A stretch of DNA of 64,000 nucleotides from Hansfordia pulvinata (GCA_006538405.1 BJKQ01000025.1:62001-126000), one strand, 5' to 3'; shown: positions 42,460-56,418, numbered from the stretch's first letter. The notes: generated by a model from the letters alone, not told the origin. Translations and numbers: made by a program.

Positions 42460-44511
42460 AATGACTGATGTGTGCCAATGGATGAGGACTCAGTAGAAAT
42501 TGATGATGATCTTGCGATGGACTTGGGTAGGGCTCGGGGCGCCAAGACTATTACTTATATATCCATTCCAAGCGGTAGTCACGTGAAATATGCCGGGAGT
42601 AGGTGAGTACACCTGACCTCAGAAAAGACAACGTCGACATGCCTCTCGTCGTGGGTCGTGTCATTATCTGGTAGAAATCGTAGAGCTAGGAGAGGTTAAG
42701 CTTTTCGGAGGCGAGAGATCCTGAAGCTTAACAGAAAATGCCGCACCTATTCGTTCGTTTATCTGGCTCCACAGCGCCACTGTCTATCAATGCGGCCGAC
42801 CTTATCACTGAAGATAATGCAAGCACTATTAGACTGGATAAGCTGCTTTTTAGCTCCACCTATTGAGAAAGGTTCTCTCCTCTCACTGGACCAGCTTAAA
42901 GGCATGCCAAAACTCTGACCAACGCGCCGATTCACGTGTAAGAACCGTTTAATAAGGTGAATTGAAAGACGAGAATGTAGTCAGATTCTCCCTTAGGCCG
43001 CTTGCTCCGTGATGTTGGCCAGAAACTCAGGGCTGCTTCAGAATGACCGTGAAGTGAATCGTGGCTATCTATCTCCCTCGCATCGTCCGCCGTGAGGTCT
43101 TACGGTTCTCGGCCCGGACGGAGATTCCCATGTGCGCCCGTAACGTTATTTTCGCCACGTCTGATATTGCTACTTCTCGAGATGCGGACGAGCCCCATAC
43201 CGCTGTGGGATTTTGTGACTGTAGCGATTCAAACAAGCAGGCCGCCGTCGGGAAAAATTGTTCAATACAGATCGTTAACTTAATTATAGAGCTGTTCTTA
43301 GGGTTCTAGATCAAGTAGTTCCTCAATTAGAAAGCAACCGTTTTACAAGTAGTATTATGCCTTCTTATCGGCCGATTTCTAGTAGCGAAATCTGAATACG
43401 CGTAGAAAGACAATAAAGCCAGAATGACGAGAGGGAAACAAAATGTGGATAAGGAAGCTAGTATTCTTGACTCGAGCCCTGCTACGTTTCCCTACGCTGT
43501 TCAAGGGTTAAGACCACCAGCTAAGCAGTGCATATCAGCCGGCTGCGCTCTTGTCCGTGTAGCCACGGTTTGTGGGACTTGACACTAGCTAACTCCCGCA
43601 TCTATTTTTAGTGGTGCGTCGCCTTGTGCTCCGTGGCGCAGCGCATGCGTGCATGTTAGAGTCCTTCGCCTGCGCTGTAACAGTGCAACGGAACCATCGG
43701 CTTTTTACCCGCCTCCGCCACCATCGCCTCCACCGCCACCATAACCGATACTTTTCGACAATTCATCGGCGAGTCGATCACTTTCGAATTATTTATTTCT
43801 CAAACCCATTAAAAGAATCATAGCCTTGCTTGCTAATGTATATATCCACCATATACGCGTTAAAATTATATATCGAAAGTGCTTTCGGGTAAGAAAGGGA
43901 AGCGTGTAGTTCTTGTGTCGAAAAGCATAAAGAAATGACGGGAACCCGGCTTTAGTGAAAGCCTCACTGCAAGAGAAAACGCGAATCCAACTGCTATACA
44001 CTGTGGTTAAACTACTGCCTTCTGGAATTTAACCGTTTTTATGAAAAACCTTGAATGTAATCAGCCAGCAAAGCGGTCACAGTCTCGTTGCGAATAAACG
44101 CAACAATTCGTTGTGTACCAGCTCCTAACTCGTTCAGATTTTTGCCTGTACTGTTGTCCTTTTTTATTAAGGAACGCGATTCAAGGATGAAGCAGTAGCG
44201 CGCCCCGGGCCGGTAGACCACGGAGGCCATGGCGGGTTTAACGCCTAGCCCTATTCATATGAAATTGAATATATCTTTCTGTACGTCATATTAAGTCATA
44301 ATCATCGCCTTCGGGCGTGTGGAGTACAAGAGGTAGGACCTTGCTGGCTTCAGTACCTTACTCATGTTAGTGAGGGAAAACGGCTGAAGCGAGATCGAAC
44401 TAAAGGGGCCACATCCATAGTAAGCACTGTCTTGTCAAAAAAGGTCCTGATAGAACTGCCTTCGCCCCCAACGGCAGGCTCGGCAACCGCGTCGTCGTGT
44501 CGAAAGCTGTA
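42460..44511. other. Gene-poor, moderately AT-rich region approaching the RIP block
   Basis: Only frames under 85 codons; none supported. A CCGCCACCATCGCCTCC-like GC island at 43709-43741 stands out in AT-rich surroundings. Stretches such as 43790-43880 and 44240-44300 show TpA enrichment, suggesting mild mutation pressure on the flank. Confidence 0.4.
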
Positions 44512-45757
44512 CTAGCCTTCAGGGTCGTGATGGGCTTCAGGCTTCACTTGCCAAGCCCTCATTGCATCACCGCGGCTAACAGCTCTGAACCACCACCACC
44601 TGTCCTCATGATCAGGCCTTGCCAGCACTTTGGCGTAAAGAATCGCCAGCGGACCTTTCTCAGGTGCCATCTCTTTGATGCATTCCAGATAAAAGGACCG
44701 ATCAGCAGTTTGCTTTTCCGAGTACACACAGTGTGACCAGTCGTATGTATCCCCAATCAACTGGGGCTCCTGAACCAGGAAATCAGGGTAGGCGACGGCG
44801 AACTGGAGTGGAACGTAAGTGGCAAGACCTAGATCAAGTACCCTGCCATCACATCAGCTGGACAATTTCACGGCTCGTTCCGTGCCACGTGAGTCTTACC
44901 CTTGAATCTTGCAATCCTTCACTATTATGTTTTTGCGGCTGAGGTCGCCGTGGAGGAGAACATGTGGGCATGCGTCAAGGGCTGGAAGATGAAACTTGAC
45001 AGTGCTCTCCTGAAGAGCTAGACAGCCGCTGAGAGTGACGCCAGGCAGCTTTCCGTTCCTCGCTCTCTGTACTCGTGACCTCTCAGTTTTGCCAGTTGCC
45101 CACTTGAGCGACGAGCCACCTGGAAAATGTTAATAATGGTAGGGATACGCAAGGTGACGCGATGCATGTCAGCAGCGAGGCTGTTTCCGACCTTCCAAGG
45201 GGCAGAGTCGAGGGTCTTTAACAGATGAAGAGTGTAGAGCCAGAGTCCCGCTTGACCTGACGGGCCTAGGTCTGGCTGGGCTGGTGGTTCGAGTAACCAT
45301 GACAATTGGCTGACTTTGAGTTTATGCTTACCTTCAAGGGTAATCTTCAACATATCCAATGTGACACCCGCAACAGCCCTAAGGATTGCACGGCGATCCT
45401 GGGGAAGAGGAATGGTATCGGACCACTTCAGCTCATGCCCATCGGCCCATGACGTGGCGATCATTGGGGGCTCGAGTCCAGTTCATGGCCAAGTAGCGAA
45501 GGCAGGTAAGGAATGCCCTCCTTCTTGATCGCCTCTAGAAGCTGTAGCTCAACTTCGACCTTGGTGCGGGTAATCTGCGAAGGAGTATGCATCATCCGGA
45601 TGCCCAGCCTTTGACCGCTGGCATCGATTGCGAAGACAATGCATTCGCCGCCTATGAAAGGGCGGTGATCGGTGCCGAGGATGAAAGTGCATGGCCTCCG
45701 GGTTGCGTGAACGCTCGGGCGCACCCTTAGGGCGTGATTATGAGTTTCACTATCCAT
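44512..45757 (-). pseudogene. Aminoglycoside-phosphotransferase-fold (APH-like) kinase, frame-broken
   Basis: Fungal APH-like protein kinase-fold protein. From the ATG at 45757: SETHNHALRVRPSV, RPCTFILGTDHRPFIGGEC (N-lobe), KVEVELQLLEAIKKEGIPYLP, then GHELDSSP. The continuing frame is PPMIATSWADGHELKWSD; joining needs one more base in the five-base run at 45466-45470. Next: a GTAAGC intron after KITLEG, LWLYTLHLLKTLDSAPWKVG, a second intron near 45125-45020, CPHVLLHGDLSRKNIIVK (catalytic loop HGDxxxxN), a GTAAGA intron, VLDLGLATYVPLQFAVAYPDFL (metal-binding D-x-G equivalent) and a C-terminal helical tail ending HHDPEG. Catalytic residues survive, so a single homopolymer lesion is the only clear defect. 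The gene ends 300 bases from the retrotransposon insertion, so leakage of RIP is a possible cause of other changes. Confidence 0.75.
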
Positions 45758-46015
45758 TAACACTGCTATTATGTCAGCAAAGATCGGCAAATCTTTTACT
45801 CTTTTCAAGTAAGGTCGCGAGCTCGTAAAGGAGGTAATGTACTCGCACCATTAGTACATGTACAGGCTAAGCCGTTTTAAGGGATATGTAAAATATGCAT
45901 AATTAAGAGATATATCTTTTTAACCAGGGTTTTAAAATAAGTAAAGCCTACCTTATTATCTTCTTTTCAATAATAAAAGCGGGTTTTTACGGGTCTTCTT
46001 AAAGGAAAAGCAGGC

Positions 46016-46051
46016 AAAAATAAAGGGGAGCCAGCGCTCCCTTTTATTTTT
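46016..46051. repeat. Hairpin next to retrotransposon insertion site
   Basis: Arms AAAAATAAAGGGGAGC and GCTCCCTTTTATTTTT pair almost completely around a 4-nt CAGC loop, 6 bp before the target duplication. May be a terminator-like or insertion-prone structure. Confidence 0.6.
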
Positions 46052-46056
46052 TCCCT

Positions 46057-46061
46057 TACTT
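46057..46061. other. Target-site duplication TACTT, left copy of outer element
   Basis: TACTT immediately precedes the left outer LTR and is repeated at 61833-61837 immediately after the right outer LTR. Confidence 0.85.
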
Positions 46062-46592
46062 TATTACGAACCTGATTACTAGGCCGGTAAGATAGATTAT
46101 ATTAATATAAGCGGAACGACCATGGATTAATAGCTATATAAGACCGTGTTAAACTAATTATATATATAAAGAAGTACGGGTTATAAACGTAAGGTCACGT
46201 AACGGGATCACTATTAAGATAAAGGGATTATAATAAGCGACTTATAATTATATTAAGTTATAAAAGATTATAATAATTTAAGTATAAAATATTATAAGTT
46301 ATTATAATATTAATAAAAGAATAAAGAATATATAAGAATAAAAGGTTTCTTATATATTTAATTATTTATTACCTTAATAATTAATTTAAGTATTTAAGTT
46401 CTTTTTAAATATAAGTTTTACTTTTAACAATACGTTAATATTATAATAATATATAAGTATATTATTATATATTAACCTTATATATTCGCTTTTATATAAA
46501 TAAACCGTTATTAACCTTTTAAAAGCCTTTATAATATAAACTTAATATAAATCACCTTTATATTTTACTTTAATAAAATTTAAATTATTATA
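46062..46592 (+). repeat. Left (5') LTR of outer element, 531 bp
   Basis: Aligns without length difference to 61302-61832; the differences are almost all C/T or G/A. This copy keeps more G and C (for example TACTAGGCCGGTAAG against TATTAAGTTAATAAA), so it was mutated less. Confidence 0.93.
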
Positions 46593-47179
46593 TTTTAATC
46601 ACTTTTATTTACGACTCTTAATAATAAATAATAATATATTTAAATAATACTTTATTTAAATTAATAATAACACTTAATAATTTAAAAAACAGTTTTATAA
46701 ACGGCTTTTACCTTAATATTATTATTCCTTAAAACGATTATATAACTTAAAAGTTTATATAAGTTATTAACGTAATTAAAAGTAATAATAATAATAAGTA
46801 AATAAGAGTTATTACCGCTTTTTAACGTTTTAAAATATAACTTAAAAGGATTAAAGAGGAAAATTTTATTTTAAAATAAAAGAAAAAGATTTTAATAGCT
46901 TATAAATTTATATTATTAACGTTATATAATAAACGACACGGCACGGTTTAAGGATTCTTTATTTAATATAAAGCTTACCTTTAATTTTATAAATATTAAA
47001 TTATAATTAAAGCTAATAAGGTTATTTATATTATAATATTTTCATAAAAAGACATTTATAAATAATTTAAACTTACTTTACGTAATTATCTTAATAATAA
47101 TAATAATAATTAAAATATTAAAACTTAAAGTATCTTTAAAAATTATAAAAAGTTTAAGTAAAGTCTTTTAATAACCTTT

Positions 47180-47645
47180 AATAACTTAAACCGCGATTAT
47201 ACGGTTAAATAAAACTTAATAAGATTAAAGTAATATAAATCAGCTTTTTAATACGTTACTTAATTTAAATAGATCGCTTCTTAAATTAATTAAAAAGATA
47301 ATAACGCCCATATAACTTTTTTTTATTATAGCTTAAAGGAAAAGGCTAAAAATAAAGTTAATAAGGAAGATTAACTTAATAACTTTAATAAGTATATTAC
47401 TTAAGTTATTAAGATTAATAACCGGTTTTATAAACGTAAGTATAAATAATAAGGTTAAAAAATATAAAAGCCTTATAATTATAAGGTTAATATTAAATAA
47501 TTTTAATAATATATATTTATTATATATAAAACTTATATAAGGCTTATAAATATTAATAATTTATAAAAATAATTAAAATAATTAAAGGATATTACTTATT
47601 ATAATTATAATAAAAAGGGTTATATTACTTAATATTATAAGGCAC
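47180..47645 (+). pseudogene. Decayed gag with CCHC zinc knuckle (outer element)
   Basis: With stops ignored, the + frame reads as a retrotransposon gag: a patch at about 47250-47400 contains FK-IAS-IN-KD then HITFFYYSLKEKAKNKVNKE. A basic patch NNRFYKRKYK follows. At 47597-47638 a zinc knuckle is preserved in spacing C-x2-C-x4-H-x4-C with the Cys and His codons converted to Tyr (TGT to TAT, CAT to TAT), exactly as RIP would do. Confidence 0.8.
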
Positions 47646-48193
47646 CGTGTAAACCGCGTTAAGAATAATAAGTAAATATAACCTTATAATCGGTTAATAT
47701 TTAAGTTAATATTATAATAATTAAAAATATTAAGTATATTAATAATATCTTATATAATATTATAAAAAAATAATATAATATTATTTTTTAAATCTTAAAT
47801 AAAGGATATCGTTATATTATTATAAATAAATATATAATATATTATAATTAATATATTAAGTTTTATATATTAAAAACTTATAATAACTTAAAATTATAAT
47901 AAAAATTAAAGGTATAATACGATAATAAGCCTTAATATATTTTAAATAAATTAATAAGATTATTAAAGATTAACGTATAGTAAATTAACCTTAAATTAAA
48001 GATATAAAAAAAGATAAAAAAAGATATTAATATTGACTTTTTAATCCGTAAAGTTATCTTAAAAATAAATCTTTTTTACGGTTTTAACTTTAATATATAT
48101 AAATATTAAAATTAAAAAAGGATTTTTAATTTTAACTTTAATATTATAAATAATAATATAATTTATAAAATAATAATATTTAATTTAAAAACG

Positions 48194-48198
48194 ATATT
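48194..48198. other. Target-site duplication ATATT, left copy of inner element
   Basis: ATATT precedes the left inner LTR and recurs at 56419-56423 directly after the right inner LTR. The low complexity of the surroundings weakens it slightly, but it sits exactly at both LTR ends. Confidence 0.75.
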
Positions 48199-48522
48199 TA
48201 TTAATCGGACCTTTAAAGGAATTATTAATTAAGCTATATAAAGTATAACGTTCGTAAAAGGTGAATATATACGTAATACGTGATAATATTAATATTACTT
48301 ATTTTATTATAATATATTATTTATAAAGCCGTATAAAAGGCTTAATTATTATATAAGTTAAGCCGTGAAAGCGGTTAACTTAATACTTATAAGTATTATT
48401 TACGGTTATTAAGGTTAACGGATTAAGTTAAAATAAGTTTAATCTTAACTTATATAATTAAACGTGTAATAAGCGCGTGTATAAAAGTATAATTAATAAT
48501 TATAATTAAAATGTATTTAATA
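48199..48522. repeat. Left LTR of inner element, 324 bp
   Basis: Same length as 56095-56418. Shared blocks include CCTTTAAAGGAATTATTAAT and AAGCCGTATAAAAGGCTTAA; the differences are mostly transitions. Confidence 0.92.
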
Positions 48523-51500
48523 TTAATTATCTTTCTTTTTAATTAAACTCCGTACGTGCGCTTTAAGTAATTTATATTAAATAAGCTGCTTTAAAATGCC
48601 CTTTATATTAGCTTTAAAATAACTGTAAAAATAAAGGGTTAAGCTCTTTATATATAAGGTAAAAGTGCTTTTAAGTAAGTGTTATACTTTTTAATAAATA
48701 AGTCGCTTACGTGAATTAAAATAAGAATCGTATTAAAATAAATAATTATAATTAATTAAAAGTTAAGGATTTATATTAAATTATTTTTAAGTACGGGCGT
48801 ATAATTAATAATTAAAATTTAAGGTAAACTTTAAGCTTAATTAAGTAATAAATAAAAAAGAGGTCGCTTTAATTAATTACTTATAAAGGTGCCGGTTATA
48901 TAAAGTTAAAGTTATATACCTTTAACTTAATAAATTACTTAAGCGGTTAATCGGTGACTCGGTAAATTAATAATAATAGCTTAAAACGGTTAAAAATACC
49001 TTTAAATTTAAGAATTATTATAAGTTATACGGCTTATAAATTAATAATAACCTTATTATTAATATTATTCTTAAATTAAGGTTAAGCGTTAAAACGTATT
49101 CTTATACCTTTTATTATCCTTTTAATTAATAAAGTTATCTTTTTTACTTATCCTTACTTTATTAAGTTATTTAATAATATATTATAAAAGAAAAAGTAAG
49201 CTTTTCTTAATTATACATATAAGAAGTTCACACGCTTATTAAACTGGTTAATTTTAACCTTTTATAAATAAAAGCAGGTTAAATTCATTAATTATTATTT
49301 AAATCCCTTTTTCTTCCTTTTTATATATATATACTTTAACTTATTTAAACTTATTTAACTTTACTTAACTTTTTATAACTTTATATTTAACTTTAAATAA
49401 GTTTATAACTTTGATTATACCTTTAATTATAATTATTATTATTATCCTTATTATCCGTTTATAAAGTTAACCTGTTTAATAATAATAATAATATTTTTAA
49501 TATTTATTAATATTATTAACTTTTATACGGCTTACTTATCTTTTTTATACACGTATATATATATTATATATATACACACCCTTTATTTACCTTTAATATT
49601 ATTATATTAAATAATAATAATTAAGTGATTTAATTCGGATTAAGCTTAAACGGTAATAATATTAATATTAATATTCTTATAACCTTAAACTTAATTACTT
49701 AATAAACTTATATAAACTTTAACTTAATATATAAGTAAATTTATATCCCTTTTTTATTTTTAACTTTAAATGCCTTTATTAATACGTTTTATTTAAATAA
49801 TAAGGAGGTTTACTTTATTAAAATACTTAAATAAGATATTACTTTACGCGTCCCGGTTAATAAAATAACTTATATTATATTTATTTAAATTATTTATTAT
49901 TAAACTTTCACGGCCGCGCTTATCACCGCCCGTATAATAATAAGTGTGTTTATAATAATTAGCTTTTTAAGTTATATATATAAGTTTTAACCGTTTAAAG
50001 TAATACTTACTTTACTTATATTTATACTTTATACACGATTTATTATAAGTTTTATACTTATTAAAAAGTTAATAATTCGGCCGGCTTTAATAACGATTTT
50101 AATTATAATAATAATAGCTTTAATAATTCTTCTTTTTACCTTTTACTTAACACCTTTCTTTATAATAATAATTTATCTTTTCGCGGCCGTTAAGGTTTAT
50201 TTAATAACTTTTTTACTTATATTATCTCTCTTTTTAAATATATATACGGTTAAAGAAAAGGGTAAAGTTTAATAAAGAGTTTTAATATTAAAGATCTTAT
50301 ATATACGGTAAGGATTTTAAGGATTTATAAGAATAAATAGCTTTTATTAACCGGTTATAAGGCTTTAATCGGTAAGGGGCTTTATATATTTAAGTTCTTT
50401 TAATTTTCGTTTTAATTTTTAAGTGTTTTTATTTAAGTACGTATCTCGGTTTTATAATTAAGTTTCGGTAAAGGAAATAAATATATAAATAAGTTTACGA
50501 TTAAGTTCTTAAGTTAAAGAAATAAGCGTTTTTATAGGTTTATAATTAATTTAAAGGTTATTAACCTTTTATACGGCTTCTTTTTTATATTAAGTTTATA
50601 AAGTTAAATCTCTTTTTTATCTTTAAGCGACTTTTAATTAAGCTTATTTATATATACTTTAATTCGCACGGTGATTTAATTATAAAAAATAAGGTTAATC
50701 AATATTTAATTTAAATTCTTCTTTATAAACGTGTTAATTAAGTTATTTTAACCATTAATTTATCGAACTTTTATAATCTCCTTCTTTTTATATAACTCTT
50801 AAAAAGATATAATATTAATTATAAGCCTTTTCTTTATAATAATACTTAACTTTATTAAGTATTTATATAAAGACTTTAAGTTTATATAAAGGATAATAAG
50901 AATATACGGTATCTTTAAATATATTATAATTTAATTTAAGGTCGTATTAAAAGTAATAACGTTATTAAAGCCTTTTATTATATTATATAGCTTATTAATT
51001 AATTTAAAGCGTGTGACTTTTTTATACTTTAATAAATTTTAATAAATAATATTACCTTTAATTATAAAGTTTATTACCGTACGGCTCTTTTTTATTAATA
51101 AGATTATATAATTTAATTAAAATATAAGGTCCTTATTATTAATAAAGGATTTATTTATAAAAATAAATAGCTTTATATATATAAGTTTTAATAATAAGAA
51201 TAATAATCCTTTAATAATATTTTCTTTTTATTATTAAATCCGTGTGTTAAGTGCTTTAAAGTCATTTACGGTTAGCTTTTAAATTTATACGGTTATAAAA
51301 AGGTTAAAGGCTGCTTTTAATTAATAAATTAAAGAGATATACGCGTTATACACGTATTATATTATATATTATTATATAATATTTACTTCTTTTTATTAAA
51401 TAATTTTAAGCCGTACGGCTTAACCCTTTTATTTTAAGTAAACGTTTTACTTTTATAAGGAAATATTACTTTTATTAAACTTTATAAAAGAGTCGTGTAT

Positions 51501-54500
51501 AAGTATTAACTTTAACTTAACCTTAAACTTAATCTTTTATAATTTATCTTTTTTATAAGTAAAGAACTTAAGTATTATAAAGTTAAATATATTATTCGTT
51601 TATAAAAAAGTAATATTAAAGTTTATTATACTTATATTAATAAATAATAAATATAAGTTATATATAAACGTCTTTATAAAGAGCTTCTCTTTATAAAAAT
51701 TATAATATATCTTATATTAATATAAACTTAATTTATTTAACTTATATAAAGGATAAATAACTTAAAGTATTATTCTTCTTAAGTATTATCCTTTAAGTTC
51801 TTTTAATAAATACACGATAATTTCCCTTTAAAGTTAAGTAATAAAGTGTATATACGCTTAAAAGATATTTTATAATTCCCTTTTTACTTTATATATTAAA
51901 ATTAATATAAAACTTAAGGTAAGGATAAGCCTTTAACTTATATATTAAATTATAAGTATTTAAGTTAATAATAACGTTTTCTTATTATCTTTATACCCTT
52001 ATATAATAAGTCTTTACTTTTTATATAAGTTAATAAATTAAGATTTAACCTTTTATATAAGCTTAAACTTAAAGATTTAACCCGTGTATATAAAAGGGTC
52101 GTATATAATAAATTTATAAACTTTTAATATTATTAATTTATTAATTTCGGTTATATCCGCTTTAAAGAAAAGGGGTTTAAAGGTTATAATAATCCCTTTT
52201 TACCTTAATTATACGGTAAAATCTTAATAATACTTTTTTTTTATAAAGATTTAATATTAACCGTGTTAATTAAGGTAAGTTATTACTTTCTTTAACCGTT
52301 TTTTTTTTTCTTTTAAAAAGTAAAATTAAGCGTATAATACTTTCTTTTAAGTTTAAAGCGTTTTATTATTTATACTCTTTAATTTAAATCGTATAAAAAT
52401 AAGTTAAGCCGTTAATTAAATTAAGGATTATATTTTACTTTTTAAAACTTTTAATCTTATACGGTCTTTATTAACTTTAATTTTCTTTTTATATTAATAC
52501 TTAAAAATAAAAAGGAAGTTATAAAACGTTTTATACGTTTAAGCTATTATAAATATTAATTACTTAACTTACGTCCTTTTTAATATAAATCTTTTAAATT
52601 ATCTTTATTACTTTTTAAATAACTTTACTTTATATAATAATATTAAAGGATAAAGTTAAATCTTAAAAGATTTTAAGGTATATATTAAAGATAAAGAGTA
52701 TAAAGATAAGGCTATTTAATTTAACCGTGTTATTTATAACCTTTATAATTATTTAAAAAATATCCTTATTATTTATATAATAATTAAGTTTATTTTATAA
52801 GATCGTAAAGATTCTTTTTAATAATATATACGCCTTTTTAATCTTTTTTATAATTTAATATACTTTTATAAACGCCTTTTTATAAGTGGCTTTTACGATT
52901 TAAACGATTATTTAAAACTTTTAAAAAGTAAAATTAATACTTAAGTTATACGTAATAATATTTAAAGGGCTTTAATAAGTATTAATTTAATATTATATAA
53001 GGGCGTTTTATATATCTTTTATTAAAAGCGATTTTAAGAAGATAACCGCTTAAAAGGAAGTTATTATATTAATAATATATAACACACTTCTTTTATTAAT
53101 ATATATAATATTAATAATAATCTTATAATTAAATTATAAATCGTTTTTAATTAAGAACTTAAATCTTTAAAAAGTTAAGTCGTGTATTTAATAATAATAA
53201 TATAGCTTTTAAATTTACTTTAAGATCTTTATATAAATATCTTAATAACTCACCTTTTTAATAAATAATAAAGTTAATTTATATATAAGTGGTTAAATCT
53301 TTTATAAAGCCTTTTAAGTTTTATTTTAATAAAGTATATCGCTTATTTTTAAAGGTTAATATTAAAGAATAAATACCTTTATTTCTTAATAATAAGAATT
53401 TATACTTTATTTATTTAAATAATAATATTAATTATATTATTAAAGTACACCTTTAACTTATTTATATCTTAAAAATTAAAAAAAAAAAAGCGTAAGCGTT
53501 TTTAAAATATAATATATAACTTAATTAATAAGGTTTTTAATTATAATCTTATTAATTATTATTATTATTTAACTTTTATTAAATATAATATTAACCTTTA
53601 TAATATTTTAATCAATTTTTATAAATAAGAATTTATAAACGTACGCCTTTACTTATACCTTATTAACCATAAAAAACTTTATTACTTTAATATTTTAAAG
53701 CTTATTTTAATATTATATATTATACTTACTTTTTAAGTTAAATTAATTAACCGGTTAAGTAAAAGGGAGTTAATAAATATCTTTATTAATTACTTAATAT
53801 ATAAAGCCGTGTTTATAAGGTATATAATTAATTAATAAAATGCTTTCTTATTTAAGAACTTTTCTTTATTAATTAATTAAAGCTTAAACGCTTTTTTTTA
53901 ACCTTTTAAAAGAAGCTTTTTTAATCCTTAAGCGATGGTTCTTATTTATAATTAATCTTAATAAAGTAAGTAATATATTACTTTTTAAACTTTATATGTT
54001 CTTTAAAAGTATAATTAATCGATTAATAGCCCTCTTTTTTATAAATAAAGCACTTTTTCACTTTTAAATTATTATTATATAACCGGTTAAGGGTAAAATA
54101 TACTTAATAAGGCTTATTTAAGAAACGTGTAAGCTTAAATAAATTCTTTTACTTTTAATTATTAAGGTATTAACGGTTTATTAAGTAAAAACTAATAATT
54201 ATATACATGTTTAAAGCTTTATAATTAAAGGATAATTATAATATATTTTTTAAATTAAAAAAAAGTACTTTATATATAAGCTTAAATATAATTAAAGCTA
54301 TATTTAACTTTAACACCTTTTTATATATATAAGTGATTATAATATATAATTAAACTGCGTTTTAATACTTCTTTTTTAATGCTTTTTATATAAGTTATAA
54401 ACGGTTAAATAATAAATTAAAGTATTTTAATTTAAACTTATTTATATAATTATTATAAACTTAATTAAATAAAAGTAAAGTTTAATTATTAAAGTATTTA

Positions 54501-56094
54501 TTATAATTAATCTTAATATTAAAGTGCTGGTTTAATAATTTATATATCTTATTAAACCTTTTTTTAATAATAATATAATTTAAGAAGTATTACTTTACCT
54601 GGTTTATTATAGTTTTTAAGAAAATAATATAATATTAATCCTTTATAATACTTAATTTTTAATAAGTGTTAAAGAAATGCTTAATCTTATTTATTAAAAC
54701 ATTATACGGCTTATTAAAATAGCTCCTCTTTTTTTTATATTTTTATAAAAGACGTGTACTTTATAATATTAATAATTTTATTTTAAATAATATATATAAA
54801 TAAAACTTAAAAAAGGTTATATATAAGTTAATTAACTTATAAAGAAGCCGTATTTCCTTTTATTAAATATATATATATACTGTTTAATAATAAAGTTCTT
54901 AAAAGAGTAAGTATTAAAGTGTCTTTTTATATAAGTATATATTAAGTGCTTTATATGAAGTCGATATAAGGCGTGCGCTTTCGCTCTTTTTACTTTTTTT
55001 ACTTAATAAACTTATATATAAAGTCTTTACTTTAAAGTTAATCTTAAATATTATTATCTTTTTTTTCTTCTTTATCCTTTAACTTTATATAAAGCTATTT
55101 ATTAGCCTTTTTACTTTAAGCGTAAAAAGCCTTATATTATAAAGCATCGGATTATTAAAGGGTCTTTATATAAGGTGTTCTTTAAGTAATAAAAAAGCAT
55201 TATTAATTAATAATTAAAAAGTAAAAAGGCTTAATTATTATATAAGTAACCTTATATTTATAAAGGACCTTTAACGTTATATATTATTAAATAAAAAACG
55301 TGTATATAAGTAAGTTATAATATTATTATTTTTTATTATATTAATAAGTCGTTTATTTATATTTTAACCTTTAAATAAAATAACTTTAACCTTATTAATT
55401 AAAATAAAAGTGTCCTTTTTAAAGGTGCGTATAATAAAATAAAATTTAACCGGTTATTAATCCTTAAAATAAGCTTAAAAGTTTAATAAGAACTTTTAAA
55501 AAGAGAAATTATATAAAGTTAACCGTGCTTTAATATTAAACTTATTAATATATATATTAAAACGTATCGTTTTAATATTAACGTTTAAAATGTTAACCGT
55601 ATAAGGATTATTTTAATTTTAATATTTAATATAAGTGTGTTTTATTTAAACGATTAAAGCGTGTAAGCTCCTTTTTATTATCTTTTTATATATAATAGCT
55701 TTATCCCTTTATTAAGTTTAAAATAACTTTTAAAAAGTGGTATTATTAATAAGGGTGTCGGCTATAAAGATATTAATATTTAAGTTTAATTTTAAATTAC
55801 TTATATTAAGGTTTTATGATTTATAAAAGGTTATATTATTAATATAATACGTGTATAATATGTTATTTAACTTTTTAAGATTAATAAATTATTATACTTC
55901 TTTTTATATTTAAAAAAATAAATCTTTTAATAATTATTATATTATTAAATGATTATACTTCTTTTTAATCGTACGGGAGCTTTAAATAAAAGCGTATACC
56001 CGCGTGTTAATAATTCACACGTTATGTAACGCTTTTTTAACTTTACTTATTTATATTACGTTTAATATAAAATTAAGGTTATAATATTAATTAA

Positions 56095-56418
56095 TATTAA
56101 TTAAACCTTTAAAGGAATTATTAATTAAGTTATATAAATTATAACGTTTATGAAAAGTAAATATATATATAATATATAATAATATTAATATTACTTATTT
56201 TATTATAATATATTATTTATAAAGCCGTATAAAAGGCTTAATTAATATATAAGTTAAGCCGTGAAAGCGGTTAACTTAATACTTATAAGTATTGTTTACG
56301 GCCGTTAAGGTTAATAAATTAAGTTAAAATAAGTTTAATCTTAGCTTACGTAATTAAGCGTGTAATAAGCGCGCGTATAAAAGTATAATTAATAATTATA
56401 ATTAAAGTATATTTAATA
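56095..56418. repeat. Right LTR of inner element, 324 bp
   Basis: Direct-repeat partner of 48199-48522, followed immediately by ATATT (56419-56423). Different positions are mutated in the two copies, for example GGTTATTAAGG on the left against GGCCGTTAAGG here. Confidence 0.92.

Larger units (their letters stand above)
48199..56418 (-). mobile_element. Inner LTR retrotransposon nested in the outer element, RIP-inactivated
   Basis: An 8220-bp unit bounded by 324-bp direct LTRs (48199-48522 and 56095-56418) and an ATATT duplication. It interrupts the outer element between gag and protease. LTR ends TATTAA...TTAATA correspond to TGTTAA...TTAACA after RIP. Orientation is inferred as minus: a pyrimidine tract (CTTTCTTTTT at 48530-48539) lies just inside the left LTR, the complement of a polypurine tract, and the + strand of the interior is T-rich whereas the outer element's coding strand is A-rich. 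A minus-strand patch near 53420 (VYFNNII, possibly from VYLDDI) hints at reverse transcriptase. I could not assign Copia or Gypsy. Confidence 0.88.

Noticed and set aside
53401..53470. Calling the inner element Ty1/Copia from a VYFNNII patch
   Set aside because: Neighbouring motifs expected for Copia or Gypsy reverse transcriptase could not be aligned convincingly after RIP; left unassigned.
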